From: Streptomyces broussonetiae
GTDB taxonomy: Bacteria > Actinomycetota > Actinomycetes > Streptomycetales > Streptomycetaceae
Direction of reading: 5' to 3'
Length of the DNA stretch: 64,000 nt
Assembly (NCBI RefSeq): GCF_009796285.1
Contig: NZ_CP047020.1
Coordinates: 6,696,001-6,760,000, forward strand
How positions within the stretch are numbered: position 1 is the first letter of the stretch; every line of letters starts with the position of its first letter. Below the pieces are notes generated by a model that worked only from the letters and a program-made list of their open reading frames with translations, made no database searches and was not told where the DNA came from. Below, piece by piece: positions 25,795-37,203 of the stretch. A program made the position numbers and the translations under genes.

Positions 25795-27498
25795 ATGGCC
25801 AACGCACCGGTCCAGCGCATGTCCCAGTTGATGGCGAAGACGCTGCGCGACGACCCGGCGGACGCCGAGGTCCTCAGCCACAAGCTCCTCGTCCGTGCCG
25901 GTTACGTCCGCCGTACCGCCGCCGGCATCTGGTCCTGGCTGCCGCTGGGCAAGAAGGTCCTCGCCAACGTGGAGCGGATCGTCCGTGAGGAGATGGACGC
26001 GATCGGCGCCCAGGAGGTCTCCCTCCCCGCCCTGCTGCCCAGGGAGCCGTACGAGGCGACCGGCCGCTGGGACGAGTACGGCCAGGAGCTGTTCCGGCTC
26101 AAGGACCGCAAGGGCGGCGACTACCTCCTCGGCCCCACCCACGAGGAGATCTTCACCCTCCTGGTCAAGGACCAGTGCACGTCCTACAAGGACCTGCCGG
26201 TGATCCTCTACCAGATCCAGACCAAGTTCCGGGACGAGGCCCGCCCCCGCGCCGGCATCCTGCGCGGCCGTGAGTTCCTGATGAAGGACTCGTACTCCTT
26301 CGACACCGAGGACGAGGGCCTCGCCCAGTCCTACGCCCTGCACCGCCAGGCCTACCAGCGCGTCTTCGACCGCCTCGGCCTGGACTACCGCATCTGCGCG
26401 GCCACCGCCGGCGCCATGGGCGGCTCCAAGTCCGAGGAGTTCCTCGCCCCGGCCGAGGCCGGCGAGGACACCTTCGCGGACTGCCCGAACTGTGACTTCG
26501 CCGCCAACACGGAGGCGATCACGTACGAGCTGAAGCCGGTCGACGGCTCGGCCGTGCCCGCGCTCGAGGAGATCCCGACCCCGGACACCCCCACCATCGA
26601 GACCCTGGCCGCCTCCCTCGGCGTCCCGGCCTCCGCCACGCTGAAGAACCTGCTGGTCAAGGTGGACGGCGAGATCGTCGCCGTCGGCGTGCCCGGCGAC
26701 CGCGAGGTCGACCTGGACAAGGTCGAGGCACACTTCGCGCCGGCCGCCGTCGAGATGGTCACCGAGGCCGACTTCGCCGGCCGCCCCGACCTGGTCCGCG
26801 GCTACGTCGGTCCGCAGGGCCTGGGCGAGAAGGTCACCTACATCGCCGACCCGCGCGTGGCCCCCGGCACCTCCTGGATCACCGGCGCCAACAAGGACGG
26901 CATGCACGCGAAGAACGTCGTCGCCGGCCGTGACTTCGAGGTCGACGCGTACGTGGACGTCGTCGTGGTGCAGGAGGGCGACCCCTGCCCCAAGTGCGGC
27001 ACCGGCCTGAAGCTGGACCGCGCCATCGAGATCGGCCACATCTTCCAGCTGGGCCGCAAGTACGCCGACGCCCTCAAGCTCGACGTCCTCGGCCAGAACG
27101 GCAAGCCCGTCCGCGTCACCATGGGCTCCTACGGCATCGGCGTCTCGCGTGCCGTCGCCGCGCTCGCCGAGCAGTCCGCCGACGACAAGGGCCTGGTGTG
27201 GTCCAAGGAGGTCGCCCCGGCCGACGTGCACGTGGTCGCCGCCGGCAAGGCCCTGCAGACCGAGCTGGCCCTCGACGTCGCCGAGAAGCTGGCCGCCGCG
27301 GGTGTCCGCGTCCTGGTCGACGACCGGGCCGGTGTCTCCCCGGGCGTGAAGTTCACCGACGCCGAGCTGATCGGCGTCCCCCAGATCCTGGTCGCCGGCC
27401 GCCGCTCCGGCGAGGGCGTCCTGGAACTGAAGGACCGCAAGAGCGGCGAGCGCGAGGAGCTGTCCGTCGAGGACGCGATCGCCCGTCTGACGGCGTAA
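25795..27498 (+). CDS. proS: Prolyl-tRNA synthetase, editing-domain type
   Basis: 567 aa. Class II aminoacyl-tRNA synthetase charging tRNA-Pro. Motif 2 lies around FRDEARPRAGILRGREFLMK and motif 3 in GSYGIGVSRAVAALAEQ; GPTHEEIFT is the ProS signature. Between motifs 2 and 3 is the inserted YbaK-like editing domain (about residues 225-400, TLAASLGVPASATLKNLLVK) that removes Ala from mischarged tRNA. The C-terminal anticodon-binding domain follows. ATG at 25795, with ggagtacgag upstream. Confidence 0.97.
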   Translation: MANAPVQRMSQLMAKTLRDDPADAEVLSHKLLVRAGYVRRTAAGIWSWLPLGKKVLANVERIVREEMDAIGAQEVSLPALLPREPYEATGRWDEYGQELFRLKDRKGGDYLLGPTHEEIFTLLVKDQCTSYKDLPVILYQIQTKFRDEARPRAGILRGREFLMKDSYSFDTEDEGLAQSYALHRQAYQRVFDRLGLDYRICAATAGAMGGSKSEEFLAPAEAGEDTFADCPNCDFAANTEAITYELKPVDGSAVPALEEIPTPDTPTIETLAASLGVPASATLKNLLVKVDGEIVAVGVPGDREVDLDKVEAHFAPAAVEMVTEADFAGRPDLVRGYVGPQGLGEKVTYIADPRVAPGTSWITGANKDGMHAKNVVAGRDFEVDAYVDVVVVQEGDPCPKCGTGLKLDRAIEIGHIFQLGRKYADALKLDVLGQNGKPVRVTMGSYGIGVSRAVAALAEQSADDKGLVWSKEVAPADVHVVAAGKALQTELALDVAEKLAAAGVRVLVDDRAGVSPGVKFTDAELIGVPQILVAGRRSGEGVLELKDRKSGEREELSVEDAIARLTA

Positions 27499-27522
27499 CG
27501 GGGCAAGCCCCTCGGCACAGGA

Positions 27523-27560
27523 GAAGCCCCCGAGATCCCGCAGAGGTCTCGGGGGGCTTC
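27523..27560. terminator. Bidirectional stem-loop between proS and the kinase-fold gene
   Basis: gaagcccccgaga (27523-27535) pairs with tctcggggggcttc (27547-27560), one bulged G, 11-base loop. It sits between convergent genes and can serve both. Confidence 0.85.
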
Positions 27561-27569
27561 CCTTCGCGC

Positions 27570-28469
27570 TCACAGCCAGCCGGCGAACTCCAGCAGCAGC
27601 TCCCCGTCCTTGGGCCGCCCCACGCGAAGCGCCCGCACCCCGGACTCCACCGCCCGGAACAGCGTCCAGCCGCGCAGCCGCTCCTGGTCGACCTCCAGGG
27701 ACTCGGCGAGCCGCTTGATCCGCCGCCGAACGATCGCCGCACCGGACGGCGACGCGATCAGGTCCTCCACCCGGTCCCGCACCAGCCGCGCCAGATCGAA
27801 GGCGCACTCGCCGACCACCGGATCCGGACCCACGGCCAGCCACGGCATCCGCTCCCCGGCCAGCACCTTGCTCTGCCGGAACGTGCCGTGCAGCAACCGG
27901 TGTTCGGGCGGTGCGGCCACAAGTGCCTCGCGGGCCGCGAGCGCCGCGTCGACCAGCGGTGCCACCTGTGGATCGGCGTCCGCTCCCGCCCGCATCGCCG
28001 CCGCCTGCCGCCCGGTGCGCTCCACGACCGTCTCGAAGACATGCTCGGCGGGCGGCTCGGCCCACAGCCGGCGCAGCGTTCCCGCCGCCTCCAGCAGCGC
28101 CTTCGCCTCCGGCAGCGACCGCACCGACACATCCGGGTGCAGCCGTTCGAGCAGCAGCACACCCTCCTCGCCACCGGTCTCCAGCAGTTGTACGGCGCCC
28201 AGGCCACCCCAGTGCGCCAGCGCCGCCCGCTCGCCGGCCGGACGGGCCCTGGGCGGGGCCAGCTTGAGCACGGCCGGGGTGCCGTCGGCCCGCCGCACCA
28301 GGACCACCAGGCTGCTGCGCCCGCCCGGCACCTGCACCCGCTCCACGGTCAACTCCCGCTCGGCCACAGCCTGTTCGGCGGCCCGGGGCAGCTGCGCCAG
28401 CCAGGCGTCGCCGTCCGGTGCCGTCTCACCGAGCGCCCGTACCAGGCGCGGCGGCGGTTCGAAAGCCAT
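27570..28469 (-). CDS. Aminoglycoside-phosphotransferase-fold protein with lost catalytic residues
   Basis: 299 aa resembling the APH(6)/hydroxyurea phosphotransferase family (ATP-binding Lys69 in TPAVLKL; WLAVGPDPVVGECAFDLARL near the C-terminus). In active relatives the loop reads HGDxxxxNVL and the metal site reads DPKG; here they are HGTFRQSKVL (Thr196 in place of the catalytic Asp, Lys201 in place of Asn) and GPDP (Gly214 in place of the metal-binding Asp). It is therefore unlikely to phosphorylate anything and may be a binding or regulatory protein. The start at 28469 (MAFEPPPRLV) is well defined. It converges on proS and is followed upstream by a separate two-gene unit. Confidence 0.78.
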   Translation of the reverse strand: MAFEPPPRLVRALGETAPDGDAWLAQLPRAAEQAVAERELTVERVQVPGGRSSLVVLVRRADGTPAVLKLAPPRARPAGERAALAHWGGLGAVQLLETGGEEGVLLLERLHPDVSVRSLPEAKALLEAAGTLRRLWAEPPAEHVFETVVERTGRQAAAMRAGADADPQVAPLVDAALAAREALVAAPPEHRLLHGTFRQSKVLAGERMPWLAVGPDPVVGECAFDLARLVRDRVEDLIASPSGAAIVRRRIKRLAESLEVDQERLRGWTLFRAVESGVRALRVGRPKDGELLLEFAGWL

Positions 28470-28529
28470 GCGCGAGCGTTTCCTTCCAGTCCGGGTCGTG
28501 TCGTGGGGCGCGTGCCTGGGGATACCGGG

Positions 28530-29036
28530 TCACGGCGTTGCCGAGGCGGAGGCCGACGGTGTCCCGCGCAGCGGCGTACCGGCCGCGCCGGTCCCCTCGG
28601 CGGCCCGCTCGGCGAGCCCAGGGAAGGCTACGCTCTCCCCGCTCCAGCGCACCGCGCGCACCGCGGCCTGCCTGAGCGCCCCGGCCGCCGAGCCGCGCCG
28701 CGCGCCCGTCGCCGCCCGGACCAGATCCGCGTACACCCCGGCCAGGCGCTCTTCCAGCTGTGCGGCGAGGCGCAGCGCCGCCGCCGAGTCGGACACCGGG
28801 AACGGCAGCGCATACGCGGCGTTGGCGGCCACCGGCTCGCCGCCCAGGTCGCGCACCTCACGGGCGAGCGCGTCCCGGTCGGCCCGGTGGGCGTTCCAGG
28901 CCGCCCGTGCCTCGTCGCGGCGCGCCTCGGCGATCCGGCCGCCGACGACGCCGTAGCCGTACACCGTCGCGTGCTCCGCCGCCAGCGCCGACTGAAGCGC
29001 GGTCAACTCGGCCTTCCCGGGGTCCTTGTCGCTCAC
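28530..29036 (-). CDS. Ferritin-like domain protein (DUF4439)
   Basis: 168 aa from GTG at 29036. Helix-rich: AELTALQSALAAEHATVYGY and the repeated Glu/His positions (EEHATVYGYG-type) resemble the DUF4439 ferritin-like four-helix fold; helices run to about residue 145, followed by a Ser/Thr/Ala tail. Its GTG overlaps the stop of the upstream lipoprotein gene (GTGA), so the pair is co-translated. Metal binding is inferred from family, not shown. Confidence 0.78.
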   Translation of the reverse strand: MSDKDPGKAELTALQSALAAEHATVYGYGVVGGRIAEARRDEARAAWNAHRADRDALAREVRDLGGEPVAANAAYALPFPVSDSAAALRLAAQLEERLAGVYADLVRAATGARRGSAAGALRQAAVRAVRWSGESVAFPGLAERAAEGTGAAGTPLRGTPSASASATP

Positions 29037-29584
29037 TTGGCCCCCTCGGCCGTCAGCAGGTACGCGTGCGCGGCGCCGGCCGCCGCGACGGACGCCAGCA
29101 GCCGGGCCAGTTCGCCCGGTACGTCCAGCAGGGCCTTGGCGCGCCGGTCGGCGAGGGTGCGTTCGGCTGCGGCCAGCGCGGCGAGGGCGTCCTTCTCGGT
29201 GACCGGGACGGCCGCACCGGCGGACGGGGAGGCTGCCGCACCGGCCGACGGGGTGGCCGGGGTAGCCGAGGACACCGAGGACTTCGCGGGTGTGGGCGTC
29301 GTGCCGTCCGTGAGGGCCTCCACGTGTGCCGCCACCTGGGCGCGCAGCGGGCGCAACCGGTTCTCGAGCGGCGGATGTGCGGCGAGGACCGCGTCGTAGC
29401 GCGCCAGCAGCTCCTGACTGTCCCGGGCCGCACGCGCGCGTGCCCGCGCGGTCACCGACGAGGTGCCGCTGTCACGGGAGTGGGGACCGGAGGTGCAGCC
29501 CGCGAGCAGGGCGGCACCGGCGGCCGAGGCGAGCACGGATCTTCTGCGCGGCCCCGAGGGGGTGCGCGGCGGGGGGTACGGCAC
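29033..29584 (-). CDS. Putative lipoprotein coupled to the DUF4439 gene
   Basis: 183 aa from GTG at 29584 (MPYPPPRTPSGPRRRSV), chosen because gagga lies nine bases upstream and this places the lipobox LLAGC about 30 residues from the start; the frame runs further up without homology. After the lipobox the protein is an alpha-helical domain (ARYDAVLAAHPPLENRLRPL and similar) with a Ser/Ala/Pro linker in the middle. Likely attached to the outer face of the membrane. Function unknown; partner of the downstream gene by coupling. Confidence 0.7.
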   Translation of the reverse strand: MPYPPPRTPSGPRRRSVLASAAGAALLAGCTSGPHSRDSGTSSVTARARARAARDSQELLARYDAVLAAHPPLENRLRPLRAQVAAHVEALTDGTTPTPAKSSVSSATPATPSAGAAASPSAGAAVPVTEKDALAALAAAERTLADRRAKALLDVPGELARLLASVAAAGAAHAYLLTAEGAK

Positions 29585-29820
29585 TGCAGACGTCCTCGGG
29601 GAACTCGTACGACAAGAAGCACGGCGGCGGGCGGCACGCCCGTGATCACGGTACCCGCGCACCCGTCCCACGCCACTCACCGGCACCGATCGGCCTCTTG
29701 GGCACCGGGCTCGTCCCCACTTGTCCACAGGTGGACGGCAACACACCCCGCGACCGGATACCCTTTGACCAGACACGCGACCCATCCCACAACAGCACAC
29801 GCGGCCGAGGAGTCACCCGG

Positions 29821-30330
29821 ATGAGCACCACCCAGAGCGAGAGGCTGCGAGAGCTGCTGGAACCGCTCGTCACCTCTCAGGGGCTGGATCTCGAAGAGAT
29901 CCACGTGGACTCCGTAGGACGCAAGCGGGTGCTGCGTGTGGTCGTCGACTCCGACAGTGGTGCGGATCTGGATGCCATCGCCGATGTGAGCCGTGCGCTC
30001 TCGGCGAAGCTCGACGAGACCAACGTGATGGGCGACGTGGCGTACGACCTGGAGGTCGGCACCCCCGGCGCGGAGCGCCTCCTGACCGAGCACCGGCACT
30101 TCGTGCGCGCCACGGACCGGCTCGTGAAGTTCCAGCTGACCGAGGACGGCGAGCTGACCGCCCGGATCCTGACGGTCGACGAGGACGGTCTCGACGTCGA
30201 GGTCCCCGGGGTCAAGGGCCGCAAGGCCACCACCCGTCGGCTGGGCTTCCCGGAGATCGACAGGGCGCGCGTGCAGGTCGAGTTCAACCGCAAGGACAAG
30301 AAGGACATGAAGGAAGAGGAGGAGGCGTAG
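29821..30330 (+). CDS. rimP: Ribosome maturation factor RimP
   Basis: 169 aa. Assists 30S subunit assembly. N-terminal alpha/beta domain (LEEIHVDSVGRKRVLRVVVD, then DLEVGTPGAERLL) and C-terminal Sm-like beta domain (RLVKFQLTEDGELTARI), with an acidic/lysine tail. ATG at 29821. First gene of the nusA-infB operon; two bases separate it from nusA. Confidence 0.95.
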   Translation: MSTTQSERLRELLEPLVTSQGLDLEEIHVDSVGRKRVLRVVVDSDSGADLDAIADVSRALSAKLDETNVMGDVAYDLEVGTPGAERLLTEHRHFVRATDRLVKFQLTEDGELTARILTVDEDGLDVEVPGVKGRKATTRRLGFPEIDRARVQVEFNRKDKKDMKEEEEA

Positions 30331-30332
30331 CC

Positions 30333-31337
30333 GTGGACATCGACATGAGCGCCCTGCGGGGCTTGGTTCGGGAGAAGGAGATCTCCTTCGACCTGCTGGT
30401 CGAGGCGATCGAGTCGGCCCTCCTCATCGCCTACCACCGCACCGAGGGAAGCCGCCGACACGCGCGCGTGGAGCTCAACCGGGAGACCGGGCATGTGACC
30501 GTGTGGGCGAAGGAGGACCCCGAGGACCTCGAGGAGGGCCAGGAGCCCCGCGAGTTCGACGACACCCCGTCCGGCTTCGGCCGGATCGCCGCCACCACCG
30601 CCAAGCAGGTGATCCTGCAGCGGCTGCGCGACGCCGAGGACGACGCGACCCTCGGCGAGTACGCGGGCCGCGAGGGCGACATCGTCACCGGTGTGGTCCA
30701 GCAGGGCCGCGACCCGAAGAACGTGCTCGTGGACATCGGCAGGCTCGAGGCCATCCTGCCGGTGCAGGAGCAGGTGCCCGGCGAGACCTACCCGCACGGC
30801 ATGCGTCTGCGCTCCTACGTCGTCCGGGTGGCCAAGGGCGTGCGCGGTCCGTCGGTCACCCTCTCGCGTACGCACCCCAACCTGGTGAAGAAGCTGTTCG
30901 CCCTGGAGGTGCCGGAGATCGCCGACGGTTCCGTGGAGATCGCCGCGATCGCCCGCGAGGCCGGCCACCGCACCAAGATCGCCGTACGGTCCACCCGTTC
31001 GGGTCTGAACGCCAAGGGCGCCTGCATCGGCCCGATGGGCGGCCGGGTGCGCAACGTGATGGGTGAGCTGAACGGTGAGAAGATCGACATCGTCGACTGG
31101 TCGGACGACCCGGCGGAGATGGTGGCCAACGCCCTGTCACCCGCTCGGGTGAGCAAGGTGGAGGTCGTCGACCTCGCCTCCCGCTCCGCCCGGGTGACCG
31201 TGCCGGACTACCAGCTGTCGCTCGCGATCGGCAAGGAGGGGCAGAACGCCCGCCTCGCCGCCCGGCTCACCGGCTGGCGCATCGACATCCGCCCGGACAC
31301 CGAGCAGCCCGCCGAGCAGCCGGAACGTGGCGAGTAA
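30333..31337 (+). CDS. nusA: Transcription termination/antitermination factor NusA
   Basis: 334 aa, the short actinobacterial form without the C-terminal acidic repeats. Order of domains: RNA polymerase-binding N-terminus (residues 1-125), S1 (TGVVQQGRDPKNVLVDIGRL), KH1 and KH2 (ACIGPMGGRVRNVMGEL; LAIGKEGQNARLAARLTGW). GTG start at 30333. Confidence 0.96.
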   Translation: MDIDMSALRGLVREKEISFDLLVEAIESALLIAYHRTEGSRRHARVELNRETGHVTVWAKEDPEDLEEGQEPREFDDTPSGFGRIAATTAKQVILQRLRDAEDDATLGEYAGREGDIVTGVVQQGRDPKNVLVDIGRLEAILPVQEQVPGETYPHGMRLRSYVVRVAKGVRGPSVTLSRTHPNLVKKLFALEVPEIADGSVEIAAIAREAGHRTKIAVRSTRSGLNAKGACIGPMGGRVRNVMGELNGEKIDIVDWSDDPAEMVANALSPARVSKVEVVDLASRSARVTVPDYQLSLAIGKEGQNARLAARLTGWRIDIRPDTEQPAEQPERGE

Positions 31338-31484
31338 CCGGGCGAACGCAACAAGTAACCGGTCGCTCGCCCCGGGCGTGACTCGGGGAATAGATCCAAG
31401 CCGCAGATGGCTTCGTTTCACGACAACAGCCGTTCGATCTTTGCCCCGAAGGGGTGAGGCCGATACGGGGAGGTAGACTTAACC

Positions 31485-31781
31485 GTGTCTGGCCGGACGG
31501 ACGCCCGAGTATGCCCAGAACGTACCTGTGTGGGGTGCCGGGAGCGTGCGGCCAAGAACGATCTCCTGCGGATCGTGAGGATCGAGGACGCATGCGCCCC
31601 CGATCCCCGCGGTACGCTGCCCGGCCGGGGTGCCTACGTACACCCCGTTCTGGTCTGTCTCGACCAGGCGGTACGCCGCCGGGCGTTCTCACGGGCGCTG
31701 CGCGCCCCGGGAGCGCTCGACACAAAGGCGTTGCGCCGATACGTCGAGCAGACAACAGTTGCTGAACAGGCAACACCGTAA
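31485..31781 (+). CDS. ylxR: YlxR-family RNA-binding protein
   Basis: 98 aa from GTG at 31485. ERTCVGCRERAAKNDLLRI is the YlxR signature with its C-x2-C pair; GRGAYVHP is the conserved RNA-binding loop. Standard place between nusA and infB. Confidence 0.93.
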   Translation: MSGRTDARVCPERTCVGCRERAAKNDLLRIVRIEDACAPDPRGTLPGRGAYVHPVLVCLDQAVRRRAFSRALRAPGALDTKALRRYVEQTTVAEQATP

Positions 31782-31927
31782 GGAAGTGGCGCGCGGACCG
31801 TCCGCGTGGCCAGGTACCCCGCGAGTTGGAAGTAGGTCGAGATTGCGATGAGCACTCGATGAGCACGCGATGAGTACGCCCATGAAGTAGCGACGGTCCG
31901 GCTTCACCCGGACCTCAAAGGAGCGAA

Positions 31928-35023
<3,096 letters not shown>

Positions 35024-35038
35024 CGGCCCACGGTTCGT

Positions 35039-35072
35039 GCTGGCCGGCGGAACTCGGGTTCTGCCGGCCAGC
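35039..35072 (+). terminator. Stem-loop after infB
   Basis: gctggccggcggaac (35039-35053) pairs with gttctgccggccagc (35058-35072) through one G-T wobble; four-base loop. It may terminate or attenuate between infB and the DUF503 gene. Confidence 0.8.
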
Positions 35073-35212
35073 GCGCCGTTCCCGGGGGTCTCGCCCCCGG
35101 GAAGCGCTGCAGTCGACGGCGCCCGGAAAACCCGGTCGAGCCACTGGCACCCAAGCGGTACCGTGGCTCCAGGCCATCGATCCCGTACCGGCGGGTCAAC
35201 CCGGCACACAAC

Positions 35213-35506
35213 ATGTATGTGGGGACTCTGTCCTTCGACCTCCTCCTCGGCGACGTCCACTCGCTGAAGGAAAAGCGCTCCGTCGTCCGCCCGATCGTCG
35301 CCGAGCTCCAGCGGAAGTACGCGGTGAGCGCGGCCGAGGTGGACCACATGGACCTCCACCGGCGAGCGGTCATCGGCCTCGCCATGGTCTCTTCGGACGC
35401 GGGGCACCTGAGTGACGTACTCGACCGGTGCGAACGGCTGGTCGCCGGCCGCCCCGAGGTGGAACTGCTGTCGGTCCGACGCCGTTTCCACGGCGAAGAC
35501 GACTGA
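35213..35506 (+). CDS. DUF503/YlxP-like protein
   Basis: 97 aa from ATG at 35213. DUF503 core (LLGDVHSLKEKRSVVRPIV, VDHMDLHRRAVIGLAMV). Universally placed beside rbfA in Gram-positive infB operons; biochemical role not established. Confidence 0.92.
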   Translation: MYVGTLSFDLLLGDVHSLKEKRSVVRPIVAELQRKYAVSAAEVDHMDLHRRAVIGLAMVSSDAGHLSDVLDRCERLVAGRPEVELLSVRRRFHGEDD

Positions 35507-35559
35507 CGCGACCAGACCACAGCAACACGAGAAGAAGAAAAAGAACGGGAGACGGACCA

Positions 35560-36012
35560 GTGGCCGACAACGCGCGGGCGAAAAGGCTGGCGGACCTCAT
35601 CCGAGAGGTGGTGGCCCAGAAGCTGCAGCGCGGGATCAAGGACCCGCGGCTCGGCTCGCACGTCACCATCACGGACACCCGGGTCACGGGTGACCTGCGG
35701 GAGGCGACCGTCTTCTACACGGTCTACGGGGACGAAGAGGAGCGGAACGCCGCTGCCGCGGGCCTGGAGAGCGCCAAGGGCATCCTGCGCTCCGAGGTCG
35801 GCCGTGCGGCCGGCGTGAAGTTCACGCCGACCCTGACCTTCGTCGCGGACGCCCTGCCGGACACCGCCCGGACCATCGAGGACCTCCTCGACCGGGCCCG
35901 GCAGTCCGACGCCGCGGTGCGCGAGGCGTCCGCGGGTGCCGCGTACGCCGGCGAGGCGGACCCGTACAAGAAGCCGGGATCCGACGAGGAGACGGACGAC
36001 AGCGCCGAATGA
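35560..36012 (+). CDS. rbfA: 30S ribosome-binding factor RbfA
   Basis: 150 aa from GTG at 35560 (MADNARAKRLADLIREVV). KH-like fold with GIKDPRLGSHVTITDTRVT and FTPTLTFVADALPDTA. An acidic tail (SDEETDDSAE) ends at a stop that overlaps the truB ATG (ATGA, 36009-36012). Confidence 0.95.
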   Translation: MADNARAKRLADLIREVVAQKLQRGIKDPRLGSHVTITDTRVTGDLREATVFYTVYGDEEERNAAAAGLESAKGILRSEVGRAAGVKFTPTLTFVADALPDTARTIEDLLDRARQSDAAVREASAGAAYAGEADPYKKPGSDEETDDSAE

Positions 36013-36914
36013 CCAGCAAGCCCACTCCGCCCGACGGCCTTGTCATCGTCGACAAGCCGTCGGGCTTCACCTCGCACGACGTGGTCGCCAAGATGCGCGG
36101 GATCGCCCGGACCCGACGCGTCGGCCACGCCGGCACCCTCGACCCGATGGCGACCGGTGTCCTGGTCCTCGGGGTCGAGCGCGCCACCAAACTCCTCGGA
36201 CACCTCGCACTGACCGAGAAGGAGTACCTGGGCACCATCCGCCTGGGCCAGAACACGGTCACCGACGACGCCGAGGGCGAGATCACCTCCTCGACCGACG
36301 CCGGCAAGGTGACCCGGGACGCCATCGACGCCGGCATCGCCAAGCTGACCGGCGACATCATGCAGGTGCCGTCCAAGGTCAGCGCCATCAAGATCGACGG
36401 CGTACGGTCGTACAAGCGGGCCCGCAAGGGCGAGGACTTCGACATCCCCGCCCGCCCGGTACGGGTCTCCTCCTTCGCGGTGTACGACGTCCGGGACGCG
36501 GTCGCCGAGGACGGCACCCCGGTGCTCGACCTGGTCGTCTCCGTCGTCTGCTCCTCCGGTACCTACATCCGCGCGCTCGCCCGTGACCTGGGCGCCGACC
36601 TCGGCGTCGGCGGCCACCTCACCGCGCTGCGCCGGACGCGCGTCGGGCCGTACAAGCTGGACGCGGCGAAGACGCTGGACCAGCTGCAGCAGGAGCTGAC
36701 CGTGCTGCCGATCGCCGAGGCCGCGGATGCCGCGTTCCGCCGCTGGCAGGTGGACGCCAGGCGGGCCCGGCTGCTGCTCAACGGCGTCCGGCTGGAGATG
36801 CCCGGCGAGTACGCGGGCGCCGGTCCCGTCGCCGTCTTCGACGCCGAGGGCCGCTTCCTCGCGCTGGTCGAGGAGCAGCGGGGCAAGGCCAAGAGCCTGG
36901 CCGTCTTCGGCTGA
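36009..36914 (+). CDS. truB: tRNA pseudouridine(55) synthase TruB
   Basis: 301 aa. Catalytic Asp45 in GHAGTLDPMATG; SKVSAIKIDG and CSSGTYIRALARDLG are TruB motifs, and a C-terminal PUA-like region follows (LLNGVRLEMPG). Coupled to rbfA by a 4-bp overlap. Confidence 0.95.
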   Translation: MTSKPTPPDGLVIVDKPSGFTSHDVVAKMRGIARTRRVGHAGTLDPMATGVLVLGVERATKLLGHLALTEKEYLGTIRLGQNTVTDDAEGEITSSTDAGKVTRDAIDAGIAKLTGDIMQVPSKVSAIKIDGVRSYKRARKGEDFDIPARPVRVSSFAVYDVRDAVAEDGTPVLDLVVSVVCSSGTYIRALARDLGADLGVGGHLTALRRTRVGPYKLDAAKTLDQLQQELTVLPIAEAADAAFRRWQVDARRARLLLNGVRLEMPGEYAGAGPVAVFDAEGRFLALVEEQRGKAKSLAVFG

Positions 36915-37203
36915 GCCGAGCACACGGGCGAGCGCTTGTCGCCGCGCGCACAAGCGAACGCTCGTCCGTGGAGCGACGGCCGGCCACGGGGTGGGCCCCT
37001 GCCGCCGCTCCACGGTCCCCCCTCGGTTCCCCCATCCCTAGGGTTATCCAGCGGCACCCGACTATTCACCCGTCCGGGCAGGCGCTCGGAGTGAACCGGG
37101 GGAGCGGACGGGGGCGCGTTTGCCACGCGATCTGTCCCGCCGATCACCGCGCGCCTACCGTCGAAGACAGGGCAAACGGGGGTAAGGGCGGGGAGGTACG
37201 GCC

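Noticed and set aside
25771..28065. 764-aa minus-strand open frame opposite proS
   Set aside because: Antisense shadow of proS running into the kinase-fold gene in another frame; no domain.
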